Shown: positions 10,770-21,378, counted from the stretch's first letter. The stretch: 64,000 nt of DNA from Naegleria lovaniensis (GCF_003324165.1 NW_025407861.1:310001-374000), one strand, 5' to 3'. The notes: generated by a model not told the origin, from the letters alone. Numbers and translations: made by a program.

Positions 10770-13112
10770 ATGGATTCTTACTGTGTCTCAACGCTAGACA
10801 CAAAACCGTTTCGAAAAATGATCAGCACATCAACACTCTTACAAGAATGGGATTCACAATTTCTCAATGTAATCACACAAGCGTACAAAACCATGTTGAA
10901 AAGCAATAATAATAACCATGATGAGAGCAACCACCACTCGAGTAGTGGTTGTATCAGCGAATGGACACTAATGAACCAAATAGCCGAACAGGTTGCAGAA
11001 ATAACCTCTAGTTCCTACGCATTAATTTTGAAAAAGGTGTATCCTGGCCAACATGATCGAGCAGGTTGTGATACTCAACCGCCGCCTTCACTGGCTGCGA
11101 TTGGTTTAGCAGGTTGGCATCGAGTGACTGCCAAGGATCAAAATATTACCATACCCCCCAAGTTGATATTTCGTACACAGGGTTCACACGCATTGTTCGT
11201 AACTGCTTTTCTTGAGAATAGACATGTTGTGTGCAATGAAATGCCACCTCGAGGGAACAAGCCAACCGCTCATCCAGATTTGGAGAATGTGATCTGTTCT
11301 CCGATATGCTACGGCACAGAACCCATTGGAGTGTTAATTATTGCAGACAGACACGGTGGATACAATGAAGAAATGACACGACCGATGACATGTTTATGCA
11401 ATTCACTGGCTCATATTATTAAGGTTCTTGAATTACATTGTGGTTCTGAAGATTCTGAATCAAGTGAAGAGAGTTCTGACACTCAAAGCCACACAGGAGG
11501 AAGTAATAATCAATCATGTCCTCATCTTTCGAACAATACAGCACGCGTGGATATGGAAGGAAAATTTGAAAAAGAAAATGAATTGCTGAAATCTGCTGAA
11601 TTGTCTCTGGCTCTATTTAAAGCAGTTCAGGATAGTATCATTGTGCTTGATAAGGATTTATGTATTACGTCAATGAACCCCAGTGCTAAGGACTTTTTTA
11701 ATTATCAACCTGGACAAAAGAATGCTCACATTTCAGAATTAATTCCTGATAATATTGAGCAACAACTATTTTGGTCAAATTTCACGCAAAAACAGGGAAT
11801 TATTGGGTTCAAAGGAAAAGCTCTTGCAAAGAGAAGAATAGCAGAAATTGCCAATGTCTCATCAGCCATTCATCCACCTCAAACCATGACAGAAGCTAAT
11901 ACGACCTATAATTTTGAATATGTACTTACACCAATTGCACTCTCTGTGAGCAGCTTCTTTTTTAGAAAGGAACCATACTTTGCAATAACCATAGCTGATG
12001 AATCAACGAAAGAAGAATTGAAAGACAAAATTAAGTTTCTTGCGTTCTTATCTCATGAATTAAGAAATCCCATTCAAGTAATCATTTCTGGAATACATGC
12101 CTTGATTGATTCAGCCAATTGTGAGGATACATCCGTTATTGCATCTCTATACAGCTCGGTGGAGTTCATAACCCATTTGCTTAACGACATGATTGATTTA
12201 TCACAATTACAATCAGGTCATTTGAAACTGTGTGAATCTTCGTTCAATCTTAGAGAAAAGTTGGAACAAATTATGAACATGTCGTATTTTCATCAAAATG
12301 ACAAGTTGAAAATATATCTTTCCATTGATGACAATGTACCGAACACTATTTATTCAGATGCCACCAAATTTCAACAAATAATCAGCAATATTTTGACTAA
12401 CTCTTGTAAATATACGAAACAGGGAAGTGTTCACCTGAAATGCTCTTTTAATGAGCATGTGAGCCCTCCATTAATTAACTTTGAAATTTCTGATACAGGT
12501 GTGGGTATTGCACCGTCTGAAATTTCCCTTTTATTTAATTTGTTCAGAAGACTAGATAAGACACAATCAGAAACAATTGGAAGCGGCATTGGTCTAGCTC
12601 TCTCCAAGTTATTATGCGACATTTTAGGATATACAATTAGTGTTCAATCACAGTTAGGTGTTGGTACCAAATTCACAGTGAGTGTGCCATACAAACCTGA
12701 GGAAAAATTGACATGTACCCGATTCGCAAACAAAAGTTCCCAAACGAATACCATTGAACACAAACGAGTTCTCTTAGTGGATGACAATGAAATTATACGA
12801 AAATCACTAAAGAATATGTTACGACACTGTGTTTGTGAAGAAGCTGAGAACGGTGCTGAAGCGGTTCACAAATGTGAAACTAACCAATATGATTTCATTG
12901 TGATGGACGATATTATGCCAGTGATGAGAGGATGTGACGCTATCAGGGTATTGCGATGTGAAAAAGGTTTGAAAACTCCCATTATTGCCTTGACGGGCAA
13001 CTCGTTACAAAACGAAGTAGCTGAACTTGAGAGAGCAGGTGTGGACAAAGTTTTACTTAAACCAATCACACGGTCAGAATTGATGTCGGTTTTGTGCCAG
13101 TTGCTGCCATAA
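10770..13112 (+). CDS. Soluble hybrid sensor histidine kinase (GAF-PAS-HisKA-HATPase-REC)
   Basis: The single-exon 780-aa protein has no membrane helix. Residues about 60-225 look like a GAF sensor domain, and residues 275-412 like a PAS domain (DSIIVLDKDLCITSMNPSA). The HisKA H-box is FLSHELRNPIQ with phospho-accepting His429. The HATPase has N-box residues around Asn540/Asn544, a G1 box DTGVGI (575-580) and a G2 box GSGIGLA (604-610). A receiver domain fills 665-780 with Asp671-Asp672, phospho-Asp713, Thr742 and Lys764, so every catalytic residue is present. It should autophosphorylate on His429 and pass phosphate to Asp713, then probably to a separate HPt protein, since no HPt domain is attached. 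Soluble sensor kinases of this type are known in free-living amoebae. The signal bound by the GAF or PAS domain cannot be inferred. Confidence 0.92.
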   Translation: MDSYCVSTLDTKPFRKMISTSTLLQEWDSQFLNVITQAYKTMLKSNNNNHDESNHHSSSGCISEWTLMNQIAEQVAEITSSSYALILKKVYPGQHDRAGCDTQPPPSLAAIGLAGWHRVTAKDQNITIPPKLIFRTQGSHALFVTAFLENRHVVCNEMPPRGNKPTAHPDLENVICSPICYGTEPIGVLIIADRHGGYNEEMTRPMTCLCNSLAHIIKVLELHCGSEDSESSEESSDTQSHTGGSNNQSCPHLSNNTARVDMEGKFEKENELLKSAELSLALFKAVQDSIIVLDKDLCITSMNPSAKDFFNYQPGQKNAHISELIPDNIEQQLFWSNFTQKQGIIGFKGKALAKRRIAEIANVSSAIHPPQTMTEANTTYNFEYVLTPIALSVSSFFFRKEPYFAITIADESTKEELKDKIKFLAFLSHELRNPIQVIISGIHALIDSANCEDTSVIASLYSSVEFITHLLNDMIDLSQLQSGHLKLCESSFNLREKLEQIMNMSYFHQNDKLKIYLSIDDNVPNTIYSDATKFQQIISNILTNSCKYTKQGSVHLKCSFNEHVSPPLINFEISDTGVGIAPSEISLLFNLFRRLDKTQSETIGSGIGLALSKLLCDILGYTISVQSQLGVGTKFTVSVPYKPEEKLTCTRFANKSSQTNTIEHKRVLLVDDNEIIRKSLKNMLRHCVCEEAENGAEAVHKCETNQYDFIVMDDIMPVMRGCDAIRVLRCEKGLKTPIIALTGNSLQNEVAELERAGVDKVLLKPITRSELMSVLCQLLP

Positions 13113-13364
13113 CTAAGGCACTTCACAGATGGTATTCGAAATGGCATTGAACTTTTTGACTTTCCAAATATTTGATGCTTTTACAACCACGAGCAGAGAG
13201 CAGCGAATGCATTGTTATTTTCCGAAAGTGAAAATTGTTGGACTCTCATTGGAATCCAGTTACTATGGAATGTTGTGAAACGATTGGTTCTTTTGACATC
13301 GCCCCTTTCCATCCCAAGACGACAAATAACGGATCACCACAAGTAATTCACTCCAAAAAAAACA

Positions 13365-14141
13365 ATGCAAACCCAATCTTCACACAACCACATGAATCCG
13401 AGCAATCCAGAAGTGCCTCCTCCGAATACCATGTACTATTCACACATGGTTCAACCACAGCAACCCATCATGAATTACCCCAATGCGACTCAGCCTTCAC
13501 ACGTTGTTGTGGAAATGATGGCGGCGGTCCCTGCTACTCTGCCAATTACAAAATCTCAATATTTTGCGAGTCGTATGCAAGCCTTGGGAGACCAAAAGTT
13601 GAAACTTGTGATTCAAGAAGATGGTATTTGGATGTCCTTTTTCACCACCATTGTGGCTGTCTTGCTGTTTCCCGTGGCTATTTGTCTCGAGTGCTTGTTT
13701 AGTGAATTGTGTGTGGTTGTGTTGGCGATCCTGATCGTTTATTTGGCTATTGCATTTCCTATCATCTTGTTAGCAGCTCCATTGGTTATAATATACATCT
13801 TGTGGACAGAGACAGTGATGACCGTGATTTTGGATGACGCCAAACGAGAAATGTCGATCGAAGTTCGAAAACGATATTTCGCTGAATCCAGAAGTAATAG
13901 CATTGTGACCTCATGTCAAATTCCATATTCAGATATTGCACAAGTACTTTTATCAAAGAAAAAAAGAGCATCAAAACAAAAAGTCCTACTCGAAACAAGG
14001 CAAGGTCAACAATATGAATTCTCTCTGGGAATGAAAGAGGAGATTGCAAAGGAAGAATTGGACTATTTAACAAAGTTCTTCCAAGTAAGAGGAGTGGTGT
14101 TGGGTGAATGTTTCAAACAAACACCACAAATGTTGCCTTAA
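13365..14141 (+). CDS. Small two-helix membrane protein, unknown
   Basis: This 258-aa frame starts at ATG 13365. Residues 1-75 are Pro/Gln/Asn-rich. Residues about 90-150 form a long hydrophobic block that can be read as two membrane helices (FFTTIVAVLLFPVAICLEC and LAILIVYLAIAFPIILLAAP). The C-terminal 110 residues look like a small beta-rich domain with basic patches (LSKKKRASKQKVLLETRQG). It could be a pleckstrin-like fold of the type found after paired helices in bacterial PH-domain membrane proteins, but that is a guess. An overlapping frame, 13235-13702, is rejected because it lacks these features. Confidence 0.65.
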   Translation: MQTQSSHNHMNPSNPEVPPPNTMYYSHMVQPQQPIMNYPNATQPSHVVVEMMAAVPATLPITKSQYFASRMQALGDQKLKLVIQEDGIWMSFFTTIVAVLLFPVAICLECLFSELCVVVLAILIVYLAIAFPIILLAAPLVIIYILWTETVMTVILDDAKREMSIEVRKRYFAESRSNSIVTSCQIPYSDIAQVLLSKKKRASKQKVLLETRQGQQYEFSLGMKEEIAKEELDYLTKFFQVRGVVLGECFKQTPQMLP

Positions 14142-14409
14142 TAAAATGGTATTGTAATATGAACACCCATCCACACAATTCGATTGGGTCATGATTTCAT
14201 TTCTACACATGTCCTAAAATGGATTCCGAACCAAATGGAGCATGGTAAGGAGATTCAAGATTGTTAAAAATCAAAGTGATACTCCTTGTTTTACCACCAC
14301 ACAACAATCAATTATTATTTTCATACCATTCCACCACACGACCACGTCATCACTGCGCTCAACTCTCCGTTCATGAATCATTGAATTTCCAAGGTTCCCG
14401 AACAATTCA

Positions 14410-17400
14410 ATGACTCAATCGTCATGTATCGGACCAAAGATGAAAAAAATGGCCCAAGTGGAAACAAGAAGGAATCTCGATCGAGAGGAGACTCCTTCTT
14501 TTGATTCTTCCCTTGAAGACTACTCGTCCATCCGAACAATAACCAGGAAGGATGGATCATGTCATGAACATGGGTCTTTGGATTCTTCTTCTTCTACCTT
14601 TTTGAAATTAAATTATGAGGCTCATCATTTCGTTCCTCATGAGGATGGAAAAAGATCATCAACAGCATCATTACTTGTAAATACTTGTAGTTCTTGTTCA
14701 TTCTCTCCACTCTATAATCATCCTTGTACCAATCATTCCGAACGTCCAGAAAATATTGTAATCAGTAATAATCATCATCATTCTTACACCCATGAAACAT
14801 CCGGTAATTTCTTCTCATTATCACTTTGGCCAAAAACAATGCAAACACAAAAATCATTCGGACCTTTTCCATTCATATATTTATTGAAAATCATGACGAT
14901 CAGCATGATGGTCATGTGTTTTGGATTTTTAGGAACGAGTACCATGGTCGAGGCTGCTTCCTTTCGATTCATGAGTGAATTCACAAAAACTGCAAATACA
15001 ACGGTTTTGAATGTTTTACCAAATTCAACCACGACTGTACTTAACAACGTGACAACCACAAATACCATTGGTTTTGGTTACTTTACGTATACATATGAAA
15101 CAGATTCGTTGAGTTGGCAAATTTTGATGGACACAGAGTTGCCTTCATTTTCAAATTCAAGTTCGGTCATTTCATTGCGATTTTGGAGACTGGTTCATAC
15201 CAATGTATTATTAACTCAATATGCAAAAACCTTATTCGTTCCAAAAGCCAACCTGACTCAGACACTGATTGAGAAAAATTTGTTAAATTCAACCACTGGT
15301 GTGACCATTGTTCCTGAGAAAATGCTGTATCCTCTCAATGGAACGACGAAAGGAAAAATAACGAATACTACTCTCTACCTGAGTGTGCCTGAAATGTTTG
15401 AAAATTCATTTGTGGTACAATTTTTTGAATTGGAATTGAACGCCTCTCTACTGCAAGATAATTCTTCAGAAAATGTCGTTCCAATGAGTGACAAAATTCT
15501 TGTCAAATTTTCATTATTCAAAGGAAAGAACCCAACTTATACGTATTCCGTTTTGGAAAAACTCAAAAATGCATTACGAGTCGTTTCTGTTTCAACCGTG
15601 GCATTCAAAAACTTGTGCAGTTCTGCCTCTCCTGTAGTTGCATTTGCATGGAACTCTTGGAAATTATGGTTTGTCTTGTTTGTAATTATTGCCATGCTTG
15701 GAGGCCTAGTTCTCTCATGGTGGAAACCATATTTTGTAGTATTTTTAGCGCTTGTTGTGTTGAACATTTCTGGAGTGATTAATGTGAGTCAGACATTGGC
15801 TGGTTTTTCAAACGATGGTATGCTCACAGTGTTAGTACTGTTCCCTATTGTGCAACCCATTTCTGAGAATTCACTTGTTCTCAAAATTTCCAAGGTTGTT
15901 TTTGGATCTCCCAAATATGGATTGTGGCTATGCATGCTTCGTGTGTGCTTATTTATTGCATTAGTGAGTCCTTTCATTAACAATACTCCAATTGTGGTTA
16001 CTCTCATTCCGATTATTAAGGACTGGGCGAGAGTGAACAATATTGCTCCCTCTAAATTTTTAATTCCCATGTGTTTCATGACGTCTGCAGCAGGATTAAT
16101 GACATTGATTGGTACCTCGACCAACATTGTCACCAATGGTCTCTACGTTGCCTATGGTTTCACACCATTTACATTTTATGAATTTTTCTATATTGGAAGT
16201 ATTTTATCGGTTGTGACGGTGATTTATCTGTGTACTTTTGGCTTGTGGGTGTTGCCCAATAAGAAGGGTGGTATGTTCAGACTTGCCAGAGAACGTGGTG
16301 AGCAGTTCTTGACTAAGATTGCTGTGGATGATCCAAATTCACCTCTCATTGGAAAAAATAAGCATGCAATTATTCAATATCTTGGATTGGAAAAGTTGGA
16401 AGTGGTTGAAATTATTCGAAAGAAACAGAGACTAAGTACTTCTGCAAATCCCACTGTCACTGAATCAACCAATGCTGATACACCCAAAGTATCAATTGCC
16501 ACTGATATGGTGGCAGCCAATGAGGATCAATCCACAGAAGATCCAGTAGAGCTCATCGTTCCAGTTCCAGACGATTTGACCATCATTTTAGGAGATGTCA
16601 TTATTTTCAAAGGTCATCCCAATATGATTCTTAAATTGCACTCCAAGACTGGAATTTCTGAAAGCTTACCTGATGAAGGTGCTGGCATTATTCACACCAT
16701 GTTGGGAACTGCTGACATGCAAATGGAAAAGCAAGCAGCTGTCAATATTTCCTCGTCACAACAGCCAAATGTGCAAATTGAAAATCTTCCAACAACACCA
16801 CTTCCTGCTGATAGCAGTGACGGCAATCTCGTCGTGGAAATTAGTGAAAGCAGTGAAATTAATTCTTCCAATGATTTCATTCATGCTCACGATTCTTCCA
16901 CTCCACAACTCGAAGTGGCTCCTCCCATTCCAAAGGCCACATTGAAAAGTCTATTGAGTGAACATCATGGTCTCTATGAAGCTGCCCTTAGAAAATCCAT
17001 TCATGAAGAATATACTCAAGATGCGACTGCCTCCTCATCTCTGGATGTTGGAGTTGTGAATGAAGAACAACCACCTAAATCATCATCAACAGAAATTGCT
17101 GAAACTCAAACACCACAGAACGAGAGTGCTGTTCCTTCAGTCCACAACAATTCCAGTACTCCACAAATGACAACACCTGCAAGTGTCGATTCCTCAAGCG
17201 AAGATCGTTCAAAGAGCAAGTCTAAAAAACGATTGTCACTTGCCTGGTTTAAGAGAAAGAAAAAACCAGAAGTCGAGGCAGAACAAGACACCACAGAAAA
17301 GGAACCAGAATTTTTTGAGTTGATTATTAGTGTGAGCAATCCTTGTATTGGATTTAGTTATGCTGAATTTGAAAAACGATACGGAGTGGTCGTACTTGCT

Positions 17401-18222
17401 GTGCGTTATGTTGGTTTGGAAACAAAAACTGATGTCACCGATTTCAAAACATCAAACGTGAGTACAGGTGACACCTTACTTGTCATTGGAAGAGGAGAAT
17501 TTTATGCCAAATGGCACGAATCCAAAGATTTTTATGTCATTTCTCGATGTAATGTGAATCCAAAAGAAAACAAGCCCAACAAATTTATTGTCAAAATTCC
17601 ATTCACAAATAAGGAATTTAATTTATGGTGGTGGGAACATTTAATTTTCCCAATATTTATTGCCATGATTGCATGTGCCATTGCAGGATATTCCATGTTA
17701 CAATGTGCCATGGTCACATTGTGTGTGGTTATTATTTTAGGTCTTATTCAACCTATCAAAGCATTAGAGAGTGTGGAATGGCCACTCATTGCCCTAATTG
17801 GATCTTCATTTGGAATTGGAACTGCCATCACACAGAGTGGAATGGGAGAAGCCTTTGCCGAAGTGGTTCGATTGATGAATATTCCAAATTTCTTGTTGCC
17901 TGCCGTTGTGGTATTGATCACTCTTGTAGTCACTGCTGTCATTACCAATAACGCTGCTGTTGCCATTACCTTCCCATTAGCCATGGCTGTTGCCATTCGT
18001 AATGGACTGAACCCACGATGCTTTGCCATGTGTGTTTGTATTGCTGCAAGTTCTGTATTTGCCACTCCAATTGGATATCAATGCAACATGATGGTTTACG
18101 GAACAGGAGGATATTCGTTTTTGGATTATGTGAAATCTGGTTTACCTCTCACAGTTTTATATTTTGTGTGTATTAGTGTATTCGTGCCATTGATTTGGGG
18201 ATTGGAAGTACCAAATTTTTAA
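14410..18222 (+). CDS. SLC13/DASS-type anion permease with two RCK-C (TrkA-C) domains
   Basis: The 1270-aa single frame has a Ser/His-rich cytosolic N-terminus (1-150), a membrane helix near 160-185, and a sequon-rich luminal segment (190-390). The permease halves run at about 415-620 and 1070-1270. The first half holds SPFINNTPIVVTLIP and a GTSTNIVTNG loop, the second AVITNNAAVAITFPLA. These paired (N/I)TNNA and GTSTN loops are the substrate and sodium sites of the SLC13/ArsB-type ion transporter superfamily. Between the halves lie two beta-rich cytosolic domains near 633-743 and 963-1055 (each ending in GD.(I/L)(I/L)..G), matching RCK-C domains, separated by about 200 residues of Ser/Glu-rich linker. 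The layout is that of sulfate/SAC1-like and cyanobacterial Na+-coupled transporters. Sulfate or another dianion is a likely substrate, not shown by the sequence. Confidence 0.85.
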   Translation: MTQSSCIGPKMKKMAQVETRRNLDREETPSFDSSLEDYSSIRTITRKDGSCHEHGSLDSSSSTFLKLNYEAHHFVPHEDGKRSSTASLLVNTCSSCSFSPLYNHPCTNHSERPENIVISNNHHHSYTHETSGNFFSLSLWPKTMQTQKSFGPFPFIYLLKIMTISMMVMCFGFLGTSTMVEAASFRFMSEFTKTANTTVLNVLPNSTTTVLNNVTTTNTIGFGYFTYTYETDSLSWQILMDTELPSFSNSSSVISLRFWRLVHTNVLLTQYAKTLFVPKANLTQTLIEKNLLNSTTGVTIVPEKMLYPLNGTTKGKITNTTLYLSVPEMFENSFVVQFFELELNASLLQDNSSENVVPMSDKILVKFSLFKGKNPTYTYSVLEKLKNALRVVSVSTVAFKNLCSSASPVVAFAWNSWKLWFVLFVIIAMLGGLVLSWWKPYFVVFLALVVLNISGVINVSQTLAGFSNDGMLTVLVLFPIVQPISENSLVLKISKVVFGSPKYGLWLCMLRVCLFIALVSPFINNTPIVVTLIPIIKDWARVNNIAPSKFLIPMCFMTSAAGLMTLIGTSTNIVTNGLYVAYGFTPFTFYEFFYIGSILSVVTVIYLCTFGLWVLPNKKGGMFRLARERGEQFLTKIAVDDPNSPLIGKNKHAIIQYLGLEKLEVVEIIRKKQRLSTSANPTVTESTNADTPKVSIATDMVAANEDQSTEDPVELIVPVPDDLTIILGDVIIFKGHPNMILKLHSKTGISESLPDEGAGIIHTMLGTADMQMEKQAAVNISSSQQPNVQIENLPTTPLPADSSDGNLVVEISESSEINSSNDFIHAHDSSTPQLEVAPPIPKATLKSLLSEHHGLYEAALRKSIHEEYTQDATASSSLDVGVVNEEQPPKSSSTEIAETQTPQNESAVPSVHNNSSTPQMTTPASVDSSSEDRSKSKSKKRLSLAWFKRKKKPEVEAEQDTTEKEPEFFELIISVSNPCIGFSYAEFEKRYGVVVLAVRYVGLETKTDVTDFKTSNVSTGDTLLVIGRGEFYAKWHESKDFYVISRCNVNPKENKPNKFIVKIPFTNKEFNLWWWEHLIFPIFIAMIACAIAGYSMLQCAMVTLCVVIILGLIQPIKALESVEWPLIALIGSSFGIGTAITQSGMGEAFAEVVRLMNIPNFLLPAVVVLITLVVTAVITNNAAVAITFPLAMAVAIRNGLNPRCFAMCVCIAASSVFATPIGYQCNMMVYGTGGYSFLDYVKSGLPLTVLYFVCISVFVPLIWGLEVPNF

Positions 18223-18259
18223 CTTGCCTCAATGCAAAATACATGGAATTTTTAAAACA

Positions 18260-18280
18260 AAACGCTTTTATTAAGCGTTT
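18260..18280. terminator. Hairpin between convergent genes
   Basis: A perfect 8-bp inverted repeat (AAACGCTT / AAGCGTTT) surrounds a 5-base loop, TTATT. It lies 38 bases after the permease stop and 79 bases from the end of the convergent CorA gene. It could mark 3'-end formation for both, but eukaryotic hairpins are not standard terminators, so this is only suggestive. Confidence 0.3.
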
Positions 18281-18358
18281 CAAGATTACAAAGTACCTAA
18301 CTTCCGTAGTCTCAAAAATAACAGTGTGAAATCCATTCTGATAATGTCTCAACCTCCT

Positions 18359-20299
18359 TTAAATATTCATTATTAATTTTCTTAATAGAATAACCATGAA
18401 AAGAGCTACAACGGCCATTGCAGAACATACTCCAAAAAACCAATATAAATTCTTAACACCTTGACCTGGCACCTTCATATTCATTCCCCAAATTCCAGCG
18501 ATCAGAGTCACTGGTGCTAATAACACAACTATTCCAGTTGGTATCGTCATTATTCAGTGTAATAAAAGTGAAACTTACCAAACACTGTGATTCGATTCAT
18601 GAAAACATCTGTTGCTTGTGAATGTTGGGCAATGTCGAGATGTACTCGAGAAAGATAATTGGAGTGAGTCTGGGCAAACGAATCACGTGCCATGTCCTAC
18701 GCTCGTTTGGAATCCAATGAATGGATGTAATCTATCATTATATCGTGCACATTAACACTTACCAATCGTTCACAACATTGTTTCAAGTGATCCAAAATAT
18801 CCCTCAAAAAATGTTTTGCCTCAGGATCCAAAAACGGAATTGGCAATTTAGAAGCCACCATAAATGCCACCATCTTTTGTTTGGGAAGTAACAGTTTTCT
18901 TAATATTGCAACTCTTCTCTTATTGAATGCTATTCTCCAGAGCAAGTCCTCCTTGTCTGATAAAGTCAAAGTAGCTGTAAACTCATCCACAGTGTCACAT
19001 TCACGAATGACTTGGTCGACCTTTGGAACATAGACATCAACAATGGCATCCAAATAGGCATAAAAAATCCATGAAGGTGTCAATACAAAGAAAGATTGGC
19101 TGTGCTGTTCTGATGGACTGGTCGTATTAATATTCGTTGTTTTGTTCGAATCAGATTTATGGTCTTTCTTTTTTTGGTTAAATTCAAATTCTTTTTCAAT
19201 TCTGTTAATGAGTAAATCTAAGCCTTCGATTGGCTATTGTAACGTTTCAGAAATGATACATTCACCAAAATTAAATACACACCTTATCATGGATGGTTAA
19301 AATACATCTCTCAAAAATTACCATATTCAAATAACACGGTAAATATTCATTCAACACTACCCTCCCTGTGGTTTGTCCAGTAATGCAAATAAATAAATAA
19401 TTGTCAAAAGCTTCCCACTTTTCACCACTATCATTGTTGACACAGTCTTCAACCGTCAAGGGATGCAAATTAAAATAATATTGTAATTCCATCATGTCCT
19501 CAGAAGAACATTGTTGACAATCCATCCAAAAATGTTCTGTAGACTCCTCTTGTTTGGAGAGGTAAATAATCATTTCCTTAATGGTATGAAAGATTCGGCA
19601 ATAACCAAGTCCAATTAAAAAGAAATGCTTTCCTTGTTGTAACAAAGATTGCGTGTCCAGTAACATTTCTCGTAGATTGTATTCATGGGATTCATGTTTT
19701 TGGGAGGACAATAGTGTCGCTCCATGAAGCACATGAGGTTCCCTTAATGTTTCATGTCTATTCACGTCATTGGTGGAACTTGCAGTGGTCGTCACTGGTT
19801 CCATCTCTTTCATGATCGTGTTTTTTTCACGCCTTGGAGCTCCTTCTTGTTTCAAATGTGGATAAGAATGTGGAACCTCCTGATCACTCAAAGTAGGAAA
19901 TAACAATGGTAGTGTGTGTGGGGTGAACGGCAGGGATCGATTTTTATGTTTCTCCCATCCCATATCACTCAACGTTGATGGTCTTCGAGAGGTCATTGGA
20001 ACAGAAGGTTTGTTGGTGTACAGGCTTGTCATGTTCGGCAGCAGCAGCATGCTGGATCTCCTCGGCGGGAAACTATTTTGATGATACTTGTTTGGTATGT
20101 TTTCATGAAGAAGAGGACGTCGTCGAGAGGGACTGGTAGTCATGTTTCCGAAATATGTATTTAGCATTTGATTTTCATGATGTATAACATTTGGAGTTGC
20201 TTGGTATTCCGAAATTAGTGGTTGTTGTTGTTGTTGTTGTTCTTCTTCTTCCGTTGTAACTTGGAGAAGGGTTGAATGAACGGGTTGCATACTGTACAC
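18359..20299 (-). CDS. CorA/Mrs2/Alr1-type magnesium transporter with an in-frame TAG (3 exons)
   Basis: Exons 20299..19283, 19233..18579 and 18528..18359 join across introns of 49 and 50 nt (GTGTGT...AATAG and GTAAGT...AATAG), giving 614 codons with the terminal stop. The N-terminal 190 residues are low-complexity. A CorA cytosolic domain follows (HPLTVEDCVN, LTIHDK, SWIFYAYLDAIVDVYVP). The signature WGMN (GMN at 572-574) follows the end of the first C-terminal helix (VVLLAPVTLIAGI), with the second helix (LYWFFGVCSAMAVVALFMVILL) after it. All essential parts of a pentameric Mg2+ channel are there. However, codon 518 (plus 18699-18697) is TAG inside conserved coding sequence, with the frame unchanged on both sides. 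Removing it by a legal intron is not possible with the splice sites I see. A CAG-to-TAG change would explain it. As given, translation stops before the pore. Confidence 0.8.
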
Positions 20300-20697
20300 G
20301 TTTTTGAAATTAATGTTATTACAATGATATTATTATGTTTTAAAAGCATTCACCATTGTTGAACATGTGATCTTATGATCGGGAATGGAAATGTTCCTGA
20401 TATGGCCATAGTTGTATCATCCAATAACTTGTAGCATCTCGGAAGTGGTCTTTTGACTTGTATTAAGGGTTACCTCATTCCACCCATCAATACATTTGAT
20501 AGAGCCGCCTTGGAGTTTGGCATTCCACAACAGACACATTTGCTGTTCCTCATCGAGCTTAAAATTGTTAAATTTTTTATATTGCAGTGAGTAGTATTCT
20601 TGAGTTGTTTTCCAAGTTTTCCTTCTCTGCTCTTCGTTAGAAAATTATTTCAATGTCGGATAGTATGTTGATCAAATTTGTTGTTCGTATTAATTAG
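20300..20697. other. Intergenic, nothing recognised
   Basis: This is the 5' flank of the CorA gene (398 bp). It has no open frame, RNA gene or repeat that I can support. Confidence 0.45.
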
Positions 20698-21293
20698 GCT
20701 CCATTGAGTTGATTGGGGTTTCTTCATCATGCTGTAGGGAAATGCGGTCAGCAACATCCATTTTTCTCTTTCCTTGGGCTGATGAAACATCTATTCCTTC
20801 ACGAGAGTTATCAATTTCCGGGTTGCTTGTTGGAGAAATTGTGTGCTTTTGTTGCCATTTTGATATTTTTTAAGTTTTTCTCATCAACCATTTTCAGAGT
20901 CTCAAACGAAGGAAGTAAGATCACTTGGTAGTTTCGACACAGCCACAAACACTGTTTCTTGTGTAGATCATCCACAATATTTCTAATCTTTTGTTGAATT
21001 CTTCTTCCTGCTCTCTTGTATCTTTTGCAATGTCTGACTTCTGGTTGAGACCACTTCGATTGCGACTTGTCATACGTGCAACATAATCTACCAATTCTTT
21101 TGGCACCTCCTTAGCCCCATTTGGTTGAATAACCATTCAAATCAAAGGTGGTCTGAAATGTTCTTACTCCTCCAACACCACTACCACTCTCATACTCTTG
21201 TTCGAGTTGTTTCAGACGATAATATCCTTGTTTCAGTTTGACCCTCTCCACTCGCGATAATAATTCTGTAATTTCATCCTCATGAACGCTCAA
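20698..21293 (-). pseudogene. Fanzor relic: RuvC-I to central region, frameshifted
   Basis: Read on the minus strand from 21293, the protein-like sequence passes through three frames. First comes GGVRTFQTTFDLNG (plus 21131-21173), which matches the RuvC-I block (DPGVRTF type) of TnpB and Fanzor. After a frameshift near 21120 come residues around AKEVPKELVDYVARM and GLNQKSD. After another shift near 21040 come RRIQQKIRNIVDDLHKK and NYQVILLPSFETLKMV, which match the conserved central helix and the strand after it. That frame ends at a TGA (20813-20811); about 35 more protein-like codons follow in another frame to 20698. The catalytic Asp of RuvC-I appears lost (GVGGVRTF in place of a DPG). RuvC-II, RuvC-III and the zinc ribbon are not seen. 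At least two frameshifts and a lost catalytic residue make this a dead copy. Confidence 0.8.
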
Positions 21294-21378
21294 ACAAAAA
21301 TCTTGAACACTATTATGCCAGCTGCGCAGTATGTCTATTAATTAATAAACAGTTACTTTATACCGGACACCCAAATAG

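Noticed and set aside
13235-13702. 155-codon frame overlapping the small membrane protein
   Set aside because: The frame at 13365-14141 encodes coherent membrane helices; this one has a random composition.
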